Below the pieces are notes generated by a model that saw nothing but the letters and a program-made list of their open reading frames with translations, had not been told where the DNA came from and made no database searches. This document shows, in pieces, positions 24,075-36,750 of a stretch of DNA of 64,000 nt. Both the position numbers and the translations under genes were made by a program. Origin of the DNA: Polytrichum commune (taxonomy: Eukaryota; Streptophyta; Polytrichopsida; Polytrichales; Polytrichaceae); NCBI GenBank assembly GCA_950295325.1, contig OX485805.1:28569501-28633500 (forward strand), in the 5' to 3' direction. Position 1 is the stretch's first letter. The number at the start of each line of letters is the position of its first letter.

Positions 24075-27011
24075 GTGCGGGAATAGTAGCAATGATTTGA
24101 ATTCTAGTATAGTGTGATTGTCGTAGTTGAGAACTGTCATTTTTTAATGTGAAAATTGGAGACGAAGAGAATTACTTGCAAGTACACCATTCTGCATACC
24201 ACACAACAAAGAATAATCTTCATAGGGAAAAGCTCGAAATGTTGTGATAGATGTAGTGGGCTTATGCACGTGTGGGAGGGTTGTGGGAAAAATTTCGTAA
24301 CAAGGAAAGTCCCTCTTCGACACATAACACCATTGAATGTTGAGTATTGGACCTTTCTACGATTTTGAAGTGATGCGTATTTAGGGCAAATTGCGTTTGG
24401 ATTGTTCTCAAGAATCCACACTAAATTTGCACCTGGATGTCAGTAACGTGAAAAATTTGCACTTACATGCAGTGTTATGCTATTGCGAAATCTTACATCC
24501 TAGTCTGATTGGCTAATCCTCATTTGCTCATAAGTCACAATTTTAATGCGTGTGACTTCATACTGACACAAGGTACGTGGGTGTTATTTAGTTCATTTAT
24601 CATGTTCTCCAAGTTCTACTGATTAGATTTACACAACGAAACTTGTGTTTCATAAGCATCTGCCAAAGTCAGACTGAAAATCAGACATCCCCTGATTCAG
24701 TTACATGTTGAAAACATAGATCCTTCCATTTGTGTTCACTATTGAGTATGGAGTATTGAATAAACTTTGAAGACGTAGCACAATCACTTTTGTGGTCTCT
24801 ATGGTGTTCCTTATTTGATCCTTGCCTAATCACACACTAATCAAATATAGGTGTCTGAATAAGAGACGTAACTGAATAGCACCCACATTCCTTAGGTCTA
24901 GGTTCAATTGAATAAATCCACAGCAACTTGTGTGTGTTCACCTGTAACAATGTTTGAGCCTTGAGGGAGTAATTTCTGTAATACTGGAGATTCCAAAGTT
25001 CTCATGAATTACTGGTGGCTCCTAGGTGGTGAGAGTCGGTGAAGAGTCCTCTTTGGTCCTGGCTCAACAACCTAATTTAACTTATGCGCGTTGAATGCTT
25101 CCAACATGGTTTGTGTTCTGAAACGATCATTATTGTCCTAGACTTGCGCTTTACAAGGAACAGATGCCCTATCTACATTCTAGAAGGTATTGACCATTTT
25201 ACAACCCCGAGTTCATCATGGGTGCCATCATCCCTAGTCTTCCTTGGATGGAGCCCCAACAAAAACTCGCTGACCAACGAATTCCCTGTGATTTTGTGTC
25301 TGTATCTTGGGGTCTCTGTAATGTCTTGATGTGAGGAATATGGTTGCCAAATTTTGGAAGGTGCCCTGCTCTTGGCGTACCTTGTCTGCAAGTTCCCAAA
25401 TCTTGGGAAGGGCCTTGCGACTGGAACCCTATTTGAGCATCTCGAAGGCATTCTTGTCGAGTGTCCGGGGAGAGTTTTGAGCATACTCCGTCAAAATCCT
25501 AGCATTTCCAAGTCCAATCAGTTACATGTTGCGATCTTTCAGTGTTTCTTCATTAATTTCAAGTGTAATCCATGGGTTTCTCTTAAACGATTCATAACTT
25601 TGTTGAAGTCTTGAACGTCAACCAGTTATTTCTCAAACTTAACCAATTCATTTGTAACTGCACTAAATGTGGTATTTAGTGTCACTTACTATTTGAATTG
25701 ACACATTGCTATATCTTTCTACCATTGATGTAATTTTGTACTAAGTAGAGCTGTTCATGTTTTGTAACGTCCAAACAACCGATTTAACATTTGTTGGTAA
25801 CTTTTGAGATATAAAATAAATAGATATGGCATTGCGTAATTTCGAATAGTGAGTGACATTAAATATCATATCTAGTGTAGCAGTCAATTAGGCTCCTCGT
25901 TCATTGTAAGGGTCAAATCACACGGACCCTTCCACCCATACTTTTCAAAACAGAATGGGTGCCCATCTATTGTTGGGGATAGTCTCATGGACATGTCCAT
26001 CTTGCACTCATCCAAAAAATGGACAGGTTGACCCCCTTTGTTACCTATCTCATAATAGCAGGGACCCAAGATTGGGTGATCTTGGATGGGTGCCCAAACG
26101 GTAACTATTGTACTCACTCTATGGTCCCATGCAGGATATAGCCTCCTTTCACATGGCACTTGTAGGCACTGGCCTACCCTATGGACTTGCCTCAAATACG
26201 TAGGAAGAGAGATAAAGATATGAAGCATGGGTGAACAAGTTGTTCCAAATGGGGGCACATTTTGTGGAAACGGGTGATGTCACCCATTTTACACGGTGAA
26301 TCACCTTTTTTTCTTTTCATTGTGTAGGTTGGTTGGACAAGACCATGTGACTTCACCTTAAGCATATGTAACAAACATTATGCGCACTTGAAACACTTAA
26401 CCCCTGAAGGCCGAAGCAGACGTTTTTGAGGCGGTCATATGTGTTGTATCTCTTTGATTATGGACATGTAGACGACTGAAAATTTGTGTGGACAATCCTA
26501 ACTTTACAAAAATGTCATTTGAACGGTCGGATTGACCATAGGAGATGCCGATTTTCTTTAGCAAGTTGTTGAGTTAGACTGAATCATATCATATGGTTTT
26601 GGGAAGATTTTGCTTCAACAACCCTTACAATCAATCGAAGGCGTTTGATGGATGACTTATATACACAAGTTTTACGAGTCCATCGAATCTTAAATTCATT
26701 CTTTTATGTGTTTTTGGGCTTGAAATTTTACGTAATACATTTTTTTGGTCAATAAATTATTTTTATAAAACTTAGAGTCAAGTTTATTTCATGCCTCAAA
26801 TCATGCCGGAAAATGTTATCCGATTCATAAAGAGGTGAATGCAATTGAGTTTATGAAATTTCAACAATGTTTAATTTAGACATGATCTATGAATGTCAAG
26901 GTTTCTTTCCAAACTAAGCAGGTTATTACATAGAACCAGCTAAAGCTGATAATATTGAAGTGTTGAGATTTTTCCCCACGACCAATGACATTTGAATTGT
27001 ATCATTTAGTA
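24075..27011. other. Intergenic spacer downstream of UTP10
   Basis: The first part holds the presumed UTP10 3' UTR; I cannot place the polyadenylation site. The rest has only short open frames (for example 25173-25484 and 25884-26258 on the minus strand) without recognisable domains. One inverted-repeat element lies at 25669-25873. Confidence 0.5.
25669..25873. mobile_element. AT-rich inverted-repeat element, family E copy 1
   Basis: About 205 bp bounded by inverted ends: TGGTATTTAGTGTCACTTAC on the left, and TGATATTTAATGTCACTCAC when the right end is reverse-complemented. The match continues over about 26 positions with five differences. Similar ends recur at 28657-29004 and 46861-46961. 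Probably a small non-autonomous DNA transposon; the superfamily is not clear. Confidence 0.4.
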
Positions 27012-27834
27012 CAGTCTTACCTCTTTAATATGACATGCTCGGGCAACGAGAGAACCGTCGTATTATCGAGGTGTCACATATTCAAAAATATGACAGGTTG
27101 GATTTCTTTCTCATGTTATCGAGGTGCTTTCATGAACACACGCATTAGATATTTTGTCATATGTACAAAATAAATATTTTCTCAATTGTCTTGAAAAATA
27201 TGTAATCTTTTTTCATGAAATCGATGTGGACTTCAAGAAGGAACCAATAGTCCGTTGATGTTGCCACTTCAAATTAGCAACAAATATTCAATAATTTTCC
27301 AACAATATGCACATCTAAAAGATCATACCAAAACATGCCTCAGAATCTACAAAAGCAAATCGATGTCTAGATATCAACTGCAAAAAAGTAGCATACCTTC
27401 AAATATTCATAACTCTACCAACACAACTCGGATACGGACAAAACTACAACCCAAAAAAAAGTGGATTTTCAAGATCTTTCCAAAAAAACATGCGGATCAA
27501 AAACAGGTCGAAAACAAATTCTCCACCTCAATTTAGGGTTTTCATGAAAAATTATTGCGAAAGAGACAGAACCTAACCAATCTCTTGATTAGGTTCCGAG
27601 AGAGAAAACCCAGTTCTCTTAACTATGTAAGTATACATGTGTAGGACCCGCCCCATATAAATTTATCACCTCTATAATATGACATTTTGGGGGTCCAGGA
27701 GTGTCGTATCAACAATGTAACAATCGTATTATAGAAGTAAACTTTAAATTTAAAAGTTTGGTTTTCAAAATTTGTTGATGTTATGATATTGAGGTTGTCG
27801 TATTATCGAGCGTCGTTTTAAAGAGGTACGACTG
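27012..27834. mobile_element. Non-autonomous pogo/Tigger-like Tc1-mariner element
   Basis: About 823 bp with terminal inverted repeats CAGTCTTACCTCTTTAATA (left) and CAGTCGTACCTCTTTAAAA (right, reverse complement), flanked on both sides by TA. The CAGT...ACCTC terminus and TA target duplication are typical of pogo/Tigger elements. There is no transposase frame. An internal segment near 27666 resembles the termini again, suggesting a rearranged or nested copy. Confidence 0.6.
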
Positions 27835-28044
27835 TACTTATTTTGAAGTATGTAGCGGGCCCAAGTCGAAGTTGAGTCACCGACAAAATTGGGCACTCTT
27901 AGCATGTATTATGTTTATGAGAGCCCCTCGGGACAATTTTACTTGTATCCTCGGATTTGGAATCACTTGCCAGCCAATTGCAAAGGACCACACACTTGAA
28001 CCTGACCGGAAACTCCCTCGAGCCTCTTCCTTTTGAAACCCTAA
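27835..28044. other. Short spacer between two transposons
   Basis: I see no gene or signal here beyond ordinary intergenic sequence. Confidence 0.4.
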
Positions 28045-28546
28045 GGGCCACTTCACACACGGGACTGAGAGCCCGTGACCATTACACGTCGAGCACTCTC
28101 ATTGGTGGAAAAGGTGGAGCCGGTCCAAGTTCGGTTCACACTACGCTTGAGGGACTGACGGAGTATGTGAATGCAAGATGGATGTGAAGTCTACATGGAT
28201 TCCTACATGGTATCCAATAGATCATGTTTCATGGTTACTTGGACTATTTCCAAAAACCACCTCTTGGAGGTAGGCCTAACACAAAACCATTGGGAGACCA
28301 TCGCACTCTGAATGTTCAAAACGGTTGGTTTATTTTATTTTGTCATGTGTGAGGACCCACATGAATAGACATTCATTGAAATAGCATTTGATTGAGGGCC
28401 CGGTCACATATGACTTCACACTACACTTGGGAGTCTGTGACCACACTACATGACTTTGGAAGTGTCTTGGGACGGCCTTTGGACATTTTCTTTTGGGCCC
28501 TCACAAATTCATGGTAACGGCTCTTGGCTCGTGTGTGAAGTGGCCC
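28045..28546. mobile_element. PIF/Harbinger-like MITE, family A copy 1
   Basis: A 502-bp element bounded by GGGCCACTTCACACACG and its exact inverted counterpart CGTGTGTGAAGTGGCCC. A perfect TAA target-site duplication flanks it (28042-28044 and 28547-28549). GG-starting termini and a 3-bp TAA/TTA duplication fit PIF/Harbinger (Tourist-type) elements. No transposase frame is present. Confidence 0.65.
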
Positions 28547-28656
28547 TAAGTTCACAAACTCTTGATTCCATTCCTTCCTTTTGCTTTAGCTCACATGAGA
28601 TCTTAGTGTCACTTGTTCCCCAAAAAACACTACACTAAGTATTGTATTAAGTGTCA

Positions 28657-29004
28657 TATGGTATTTTATGTCATTTTGGTAACTTATCTAATGACACTTC
28701 CCATGAATAAGTATATGAACATTGTCATTTTAATATTATTTATTTTAAGTTGACCTACTTTTGGTAAATTCTGCATCCTAACATTTATATAATGGATTGT
28801 TATCATGGATGATTGAAATGTAGATGAAAAATCCCTTAGCAAGTGATAGTATTTGCAACATTCTAGATCTACAATGTCCAAAAATAAATTGACATGGGAC
28901 GACAAATAATGTTAGGTTTACATTTAGTGGTAGTCACACTACACGAGCGGTTTACAATTAGTATTGAGCAATACCAATAGAGTTGGTGGCACTAAATATC
29001 ATAC
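28657..29004. mobile_element. AT-rich inverted-repeat element, family E copy 2 (diverged)
   Basis: The left end TATGGTATTTTATGTCAT and the reverse-complemented right end TATGATATTTAGTGCCAC resemble the ends of the elements at 25669-25873 and 46861-46961. The interior is AT-rich and non-coding. The boundaries are approximate. Confidence 0.3.
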
Positions 29005-29371
29005 AACATTTAGTGTAAGTTACTTATTGTAGTATAGTGTAGTGTAGCAACAAATTGGTGGTTCGTTCTCACTATGTCGTGGACACTATCCTTTCTCTAT
29101 TGGTGTTTGAAAGGGTGCTCTCAAGTTTGAAGTCTTCATTGGAGACGTTTATGGGCTAAGGGAGCATTTTTTGTTTCTATCATAAATGTGAGAATTGCAC
29201 CGCCTAAAGACGTGCTAGATGAGGTGGTCGTAAAAAATCATCTCAAAATTTGTGAATATCAATTCCATCTTCGCTTGGTCACGTGGCTAGTTATTAGAGT
29301 CTTGTGCTTTACTAGAAAGCGGTGGGTCAATTGTGTTTGACAATATCACAACAAATGATTGTGAACTCTTA

Positions 29372-29748
29372 GGGCCGGTTCACAAGGGGGCCCAAGTCCC
29401 AATTCGTTTGAGATCAATCCGTGCGATCTCAGCCGTTGAGAGCATGGGACTTGGGACTCACACGGGGTCCCAAGTCCCAAGTGTGACACGGATGCCTACA
29501 TGGCAATATTTTTTGGAGGCTCGGTGAGGCTCGAGATTCGTTCTGAGGGTTAGGTCGAGAAGAAAGCTAGATCCAACTTGCAACACGAGTCCCCATAATG
29601 TTTTTGCATAAAATTAGCAAGATACGACATAAATCCGTACTTTAATGGGCTCTTGAAGCTCAAAAGTTGGGACTTTACCGCCATGTTGGGACTCGTTGAC
29701 ATGACTATGACTTGGGATTTGGGACCTGGGGCCCATGTGAACCAACCC
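29372..29748. mobile_element. PIF/Harbinger-like MITE, family B copy 1
   Basis: A 377-bp element with ends GGGCCGGTTCACA and TGTGAACCAACCC, flanked by TTA on the left and TAA on the right. The subterminal CCCAAGTCCCAA motifs are duplicated inside (near 29457-29480). The internal stretch CCTACATGGCAATATTTTTT is shared, inverted, with the element at 46130-46626. The outer TIR resembles family A, so A and B are probably related. Confidence 0.6.
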
Positions 29749-29898
29749 TAACTTGAACGACATGATTTTTTTGATGATGCGAGTGAGCCCCATTTGTAGT
29801 TTAAGGTTTCTATTTCTACAAGTGGTTTGTTTTCTTCCAAAAGTACTCTATATGAGTGTTGGTTTTTATGAGAAACAAATTCCATAAGTGCTTTCATA

Positions 29899-30057
29899 AC
29901 ATTATTCACATCGATAAGATTGTTATGTGGGACTGACAGTACTTCACGTAGTATTCCCGGATATACCCCACATTCAGTCTAAATGTAGGGTATATCCAAA
30001 ATTACTACGTGGAGTACTGTAAGTCCCACATAACATGGTTATGAATATGAATAATGT
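29899..30057. repeat. Foldback palindrome with about 72-nt arms
   Basis: The left arm from 29899 and the right arm ending at 30057 are reverse complements over about 72 positions with roughly a dozen mismatches, around a loop of about 15 nt. Shared arm blocks include TTATGTGGGACT, CAGTACT, ACGTAGTA and GGATATACCC. Transcribed from either strand it would form one long stem resembling a plant pre-miRNA or a palindromic MITE. No known miRNA sequence was recognised. Confidence 0.7.
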
Positions 30058-31944
30058 CATGTTTGTGTCAATAAAGTCTCCAAGTGTTATTGTTTTCATT
30101 CCTCCAACTGCTCGAACTTATAGAGAGAAGTATACCTACAATACTTAAAACTAAATCTACATAATCTTTGGTTAATGAAGAATTCCTACAATTTGGAAAC
30201 TAGAAAAATACACGAGAAAGCCAGCTGTACAAATACACATAAATCATTTTAAACACCTCCCAATCGACGTCTTAATAAGACTCACATTGGGCCTCTTGAA
30301 AATCTAAAGGCCATTTCAAACTACGGTGAGGAAGCGTACTGGTTGGTCAAGAATTTTTGCCCAAGACAAGGTTATTTGAGGTAACAATTCGTATGGCAGA
30401 CAAGATGAAAATAAATAATTTTAAAAGTGCTTCAAGTTGGATGTATTTGGAGGTCAAGTTTCTTATGCAAGGGTTTGAGATTGCCAAAGAAACAACCTCT
30501 AGAGGACTTCTCTAGCAAAACGTGTTGCCATGTTGGCATCTTGTCATTTTTTCATCCATGTTTGAAGTTCTCCGTTGAAGAAATCTCGGTCCTAGTGTAA
30601 ATCACAGTTGGTGAAGAACCCATTTTATAGCCAAACCCTATTCCTCCATTCCCCTAAAATTCTTGACCGGTGCACTTCTTCGCCATACTCTAAACCAACC
30701 CTAATATATGAACACCATGACTATGTATGTTCTAAACAAAGAAGTGTTGGAATGTATGGAAAGCTACATAAGGCACCTTATACTAATACATGTTGAAGGG
30801 ACCAATTATTGATGGAACACTGGAGACTTTGAACCAGTGTGTATTTTTGAGAAATTTTTCGACATTTGCACGTCAATTGACGCATACAATTTAAAAACTG
30901 ACATGTAACACGACTTGTGAAGAAGAAAAATAAAAACCACACAGAAATTGACACGTTAGAAATTGAAATGCCAAATACTACTAGAAATGTGACATTGAGG
31001 TGATATTTTAGAGGGTAAAAAAAATGTAGATGTCAATTATTGACATTCATTTTTGTTTTTGAAAACATCACATGACACTTTGGATTCGAAGATGAATGTC
31101 AAATGGAATCCGTCAAACATGCGCACTGCTTTGAATCCATTCCCCTTTATTTATGTTTGAATTTGGTCTACTAGGCAAATTGGCGGTGGGCCACATAAGT
31201 TAGGTTTCGTGGATATTACTTGACATTATTGATTGGGACTAGTAGGTAGTAGCATTGCATTTACTCTCATCAAAAGGAGGTTTCTTATACGGGTTTGAAG
31301 TGGTTGTTACCTCATCATGGTGATATTTCATTCTTTAATTCTTTGAAGATAACTTTAAGTAGTCATTAAGGATGAATCATCGTAAAGAACATGAATGTCT
31401 CAATTTAGAAACACTAGTACAATAATGGATTATTAAATACAATTGTGAGGCGGTGAGCAATGAGTTTGAGTTAGCGAAGTTGTTAATTCGAAATTAGGCT
31501 TGGAAACAAGACCTAGGTTCGGGTAGAGGAGTCTTTCAATGAAAATTTGGGTCTTGAGAGTGGATTCTAGGAGCCCAGTCTAATATACGTATATATTAGG
31601 GTGTGACCACTATATACTTATTTGTTTTACTTAATGATGCCCAAACCTAAGCTTAATTATGCCGAAGAATAGCACAAATATAACATTAGAATTTTCTTAT
31701 TTGTAGGCATATTTTTTTACCTTCAATGATAGTTTCTATAAATGCTATTGAAACTTTTCAATGTAGAAAATGAGACTCATAAGTATGGATGATGGACTCT
31801 AATTTGAACTTGAGTTAGTCATATTCAATGATTTCTTCTAACATAGGCTAACTCGAGCTCGAGTCATTTTTATGTTGGTATTAGTCAGTGGTTGTTTGCA
31901 AGCTTATGGAAAGGAAGGAATAGGACCAAGAGTTTGCAAACTTA
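30058..31944. other. Intergenic spacer, nothing identified
   Basis: Only short chance open frames occur. A CACTA-like dozen bases near 30980 has no partner end. Confidence 0.4.
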
Positions 31945-32443
31945 GGGCCACTTCACACACGAGCCAAGAGCTGTGACCATGCAATTGTGAGAGCCCAAAA
32001 GAAAATGTCCAAAGGCTGTCCCAACACACCTCCAAAATCATGTAGTGTGGTAACGGACCCTCAAGTGTAGTGCGAAGTCATATGTGACCGGGCCCTCAAC
32101 CAAATGCTATTTTAATGAATTTCTATTCATGCGGGTCCTCACACATGATAAAATAGAATAAATCAACGGTTATGAGCGTTCGGAGTGGCTTGGTCGCTTG
32201 GTTTTGTGTTAGGCCTACCTCCAAGAGGTAGTTTTTGAAAATAGTCCAAGTGACCATGAAACATGATCCATTTGATTGCCATGCAGGAATCCATGGAGAC
32301 TTTACCTCCATCTTGCATTCACATACTCCATTGGTCCCTCAAGCATAGTGTGAAGCGAACTTGGACCGGCTCCGCCATTTCCACCAATGAGAGTGCTTGA
32401 AGAGTAATGGTCATGGGCTCTCAGTCTCATGTGTGAAGTAGCC
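31945..32443. mobile_element. PIF/Harbinger-like MITE, family A copy 2 (inverted relative to copy 1)
   Basis: A 499-bp element, the reverse-oriented homologue of 28045-28546. They share, for example, the internal block around AGGCCTACCTCCAAGAGG. The left end is GGGCCACTTCACACACG; the right end has decayed (CATGTGTGAAGTAGCC). Flanks are TTA and TTG. About 40 bp outside its left end also match the right flank of copy 1 in inverted orientation (AACTCTTG and TTCCTTCC blocks). Confidence 0.6.
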
Positions 32444-32678
32444 TTGAGTCTCCTTCGGAATTACGCATGGGGTCTTGTTCCAATTCTTTTTAGAGACTCC
32501 AACTTATATACCAAATATTGGGCAAAATACTTGAAGATGCCATATAGTACACCCCCTCAATATCCTCATCCCCGAAATATTTGAATAATGTTACATGCTC
32601 CGTGAACTTTGTCTCTTTAAATGATTGTACATGCTCTTTCACAAATTTTAAAACTTTTGTATTTTCAGACAACGCGCG

Positions 32679-32880
32679 ACCACCCATAGGCTCACTCGAA
32701 ATCGAGTTAGCCTCAAGTTCTTATATGTTTATATTTATGAACATACTTCATCCACCCATACGCTGACTCAAAATCAAGTTTGTCTAAATTTTTGAAACAT
32801 TTTCATCATAGACATAATCAATCCACTCATAGGCCAACTCGGTTTCAGGTTAGCCTCAAGTTATGAAACTATTCATTTTG
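32679..32880. repeat. Three degenerate tandem units of about 71 bp
   Basis: Units begin near 32681, 32753 and 32824. Each contains CACCCATA (CACTCATA in the third), an ACTCG/ACTCA box and a version of GAGTTAGCCTCAAGTT. Related single motifs recur near 31850 and 33175-33215, suggesting an old dispersed satellite. Confidence 0.5.
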
Positions 32881-33785
32881 TGATGCAATGGGAAATATGC
32901 GAATCCGTAATGATTACTTGAATGATACGCTATAAAAAATGATGGAAAAATAATGTTTTTCTAGTGTTACATGTGTATAATGAAATGTTGAATAATGAGA
33001 TTTATTATTATTATTATTTATAATATTATCTTAATTAATTTTGCATATTCTATAATAGGATCCTACTAAACAATCTTATTGTAGGACCCTATAATAGAAT
33101 TGAGCACTTTTTATTATAGACTTGGACTTAGTCCACTTTTACTTCAATATTAGTTGAAATTGAAGAAGTTAAGACTAACTCAACCTCGAGTTAGCCTCAT
33201 GCTACATTGTCGAAGCCAAACAACATCAATCTTTAGGCAGAGGTTATGTAATTCAAGCTTAAATTGAACTCTAAGTTACCATGTGAGTGGATATCTCTAC
33301 TTTCATGTGCATAAGCGTAGAAAATTGAATTTGACTCAAACTTGAGTCACTATGGGGCTGGAAAATTCTTCAATGTTTGAGTAGATGTAAACTCTACAAA
33401 ACATGGACAAAGTGGATGACATAAATGAAAGATGAAATAGGTAATTATTAGATACCCTTGTAGTTTCAAGAGGAGTTGAGAAAATGGTACAATAAATCCA
33501 ATCAAACGAATAACATTGACTATATAAAGCATACTAAACTTAATAGAATACTCGTATATGTAGGTAGGTCTAGATACATTGGCGGCATCAACAAATATTA
33601 GACCTGACATCTATATTACATTGCATGTAATTTTAATGACAATGTGTAATATCATGTTTTGATAATACGTGGATGTATAATATGATGGCTATGACGAGGC
33701 GGCTGAGATGTGCACTATTCACAACTCTGAGGAAATTTATTAACCATTTTAATGTCATGCAGGTTCAACCAAATTAGATCATATA

Positions 33786-33801
33786 CATATACATACATAC
33801 A

Positions 33802-33837
<36 letters not shown>

Positions 33838-33840
33838 TAT
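33786..33840. repeat. ACAT/AT microsatellite
   Basis: A run of ACAT tetranucleotides (about ten units) grades into an AT dinucleotide run. Confidence 0.9.
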
Positions 33841-34256
33841 CCAAACCACTACCGAACCCTAGAGTGATGTTTAAGTCAAACCATTGCTCACAAGTGTAAC
33901 TCAAATTTTTTTTCATTCAATAGTTATCATATTCCTCCACATTTTCGGACAAAAACACATATTTTCATCCTTATGCTCACCGCTCACTGTCTCACTACTC
34001 ACATGATAGCAACGTATGCTTGAGTGTTATAAAAATGCAATCCCAATAAAATGTGTAACTTACTTGGTGGAATCAAAACATTCTTAATGTGGTATGTTGA
34101 GTGTAATGGGCCCATCACCTGACACCCCAAGATTCTAGTGTCACTCATGTATTGGGCAAATATCTTCTTCATCTAAGTCCCAATATGAGACATGGATGGG
34201 AGGAATTGACCAATATAACATGTCTAAGGCACAAGCGCTTATCACATAACCCTCCT

Positions 34257-34272
34257 CCCCCCCCCCCCCCCC
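34257..34272. repeat. Poly-C tract (16 C)
   Basis: An uninterrupted run of cytosines; a second C-rich tract (C10, then CT-rich) lies near 35895-35925. Confidence 0.9.
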
Positions 34273-36697
34273 GTCCCTCCCAAAGCGGACACTATTGGTT
34301 GTTGAAATTATGTCTTCTTCAACCAATGAGTTGAGTTTTTAGTCCTTTGAAAAGAATGATTAGTGTTCACCATTAAGTAGGCAGTTGGCCACTTTTTCTT
34401 TTCTTTTGGGGGTGGGGTCGGGTGGGGGGATAGGTGATAGAATTGGGGCCATTGACGGAATTAGACACTTCTACCTTATGTCTTTTTTTTCAAGGTCTGA
34501 GGGACAGTTTTTGGTACAAGCTTGTCATGTTGCCGATTAGGGTGATCGAAGCATGGATAATGGTGCAAGTAGCCATGGATTACCATCAACCCTAGTCATT
34601 TGAAATTGAAACTTAAATGGGGAAGGAGAGGTGAAGAATGTTATGTTTCACAAGATGATAGAATCTTTATGTATCTAAGTCAATGGTTAGGTTCATTACC
34701 ATCTTAATACCATGTTGATACAAGATATACATGCCTATAACAAACACTATCAATTTTACATACGTTCTTGGCCATTGAGCAGGATTGCACATCGCCTCGT
34801 CCAACATTTTGCCAACAACCGAAGGTTATAAGTTCAAATTACAACCTCGGATCAGAAACGTATAATACCCATGAAAAGGAAAGATACTGGCACTATGACA
34901 ATGGATATGATGAATTTTTGACAATGGCCTCTAGGATGGTCCATTCTATCAATATAGGATTGAATCGGCAACAAACTCCCATCGGTTATCATAGTAATCG
35001 TTTATATTCATAATTGGGTTTCATAAATTTCCAAATACCCAAACTTGATTCATAAGTATGGTTCTCAATAAATCAAAACACAATCAAGTAACATTCTAAA
35101 ACGTCATTGGGTTTTTCATGAAAACCGTCGGATCTTCAATTCCTTTTCATAACTGGGACCATAGTTTCTTTTATCTTAATTTTTTTTTCAAACCTCGGAA
35201 TTCTTTGCTTCTAATTTGTCTTTGAAAAGCGGAACCAAATGTTATGAACAAAATTAAACACTAGCCAATTAATGTATACATGAATGCATCAATCCACGCG
35301 GTTTATCACATTCAAGGTAAGTGACATTCCAAGGGCCAACGAGCCACAGTGGACACCTACTTTTGAGGTATGGATTTGTATAGTTAGGGACTTAAAAGAA
35401 ACACCTTTGATGTTAATGTAGGGGGTCCAAACATGGCTCATTGGCTTGACAAGACCAAAGTCAACCATGGAAGCACCCATTCCACATTGTGCGACATCGA
35501 GCCTCATATGAAATGAAGGAATTTTGACCTTTGAAACTTGCTAATTTAAGCATCACTCAAATCGAATGATTGCCATAGTGTTGAGTGCATAGTGCAAGAT
35601 CATAATCGTCGAACAATAACTTGGTAGTTAGAATGACTGCATAGGCAAGGTAGAACTTACGGGTGCCGATTTAAAGTCACTTCCCTTAAGTAATTCACGA
35701 GGGCATGTGTTTTCCATAATAATGCACGTGTTTGTGGGATTATTTTTGCATGTTTGATAAACACTCTCCAATATCTTTATTATATTTTCAAAATGAATTT
35801 TCAGTACCATATATGTTTTAATCTTTACTTTACATATTAAACAAGACTTTGTGTTTTATCACACCATGTTTTTTTAGTGAAATGTTGGTAAACTCCCCCC
35901 CCCCTCCTCCATCTCCCCCTCCCCCCAATGTTGTTCTAGACTTCTTACATGTGTAATAGAATATCGTGATATGCCAACTTGAAACCCCGAATGAATATAT
36001 GGAATGCAAAGAATGACAAAATGGATAGGCCCTCAAGGTAGTCTATTTAAGGAGATAATAAATCACATTATGAAACGTATGTTAGGGAAATGCAATTGCA
36101 TCTTGGATGGCTTTATGACATGCAAGTAACGGTCCCCAAGTGCATGGCTCCAAGACATGTCTTGCATTTTTGGATGGGCACACATTTTCAATATTTATTG
36201 CTAATATTTAATATTGCTAGTCAATATTTATCACACGTATTTTTTTCATATTTTTTTCCTCTGTCCAACGACCTAGAGCTTTGGGTTTGTTGATCCATGG
36301 TACGCATATCCAACACCAACACCGAACTGGAAACCAACACTTTGAACCACGGTCATACATTTGGGGGTCTCCCCCAAATACATGACTGCGGTGCACATTA
36401 TTGGTTTCAAGGTCAACGGTTGATGTTGGATATGTGTACTGTCAAGTGCTCCGATCAAGTGTTCTTTTGGTTTTCATATGGTCAAACCCTGAGTACTTCA
36501 CGTGACAAGATTCTTCAATTGTGTGTGAGGTCGACTGTTGAAGCCAAGCGAGTCTTTGTTTCAAATCAAATGAAATGAATAATAACACAATGGTGAGTAT
36601 ACCAAAACTAGGAGAGTTGAAGCACCCTTGCACCAAGATATTGATGTAGGTTGGGGGTTTACCCCCCTAGAAGTAGTATTAGTAGAATTAGAATTAT

Positions 36698-36721
36698 AAT
36701 GCTAATGCTAATGCTAATGCT
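36698..36721. repeat. Four tandem AATGCT hexamers
   Basis: Four perfect hexamer units lie about 560 bp upstream of the histone-chaperone start codon. Confidence 0.85.
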
Positions 36722-36750
36722 CCCCCACATCCTAGGATAAAAATGAGTCC

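Larger units (their letters stand above)
32444..36750. other. Intergenic spacer with simple repeats
   Basis: No gene is supported. The spacer contains the about 71-bp tandem repeat at 32679-32880, an ACAT microsatellite, two C-rich tracts and a short AATGCT repeat. Occasional open frames of 60-90 codons show no family resemblance. Confidence 0.5.

Noticed and set aside
25173-26258. Minus-strand open frames of 103 and 124 codons
   Set aside because: No domain or splice partner; sequence character is like the surrounding spacer.
30960-31020. CACTA-like terminus (ACTACTAGAAA)
   Set aside because: There is no partner end in inverted orientation and no target duplication, so it is probably chance.
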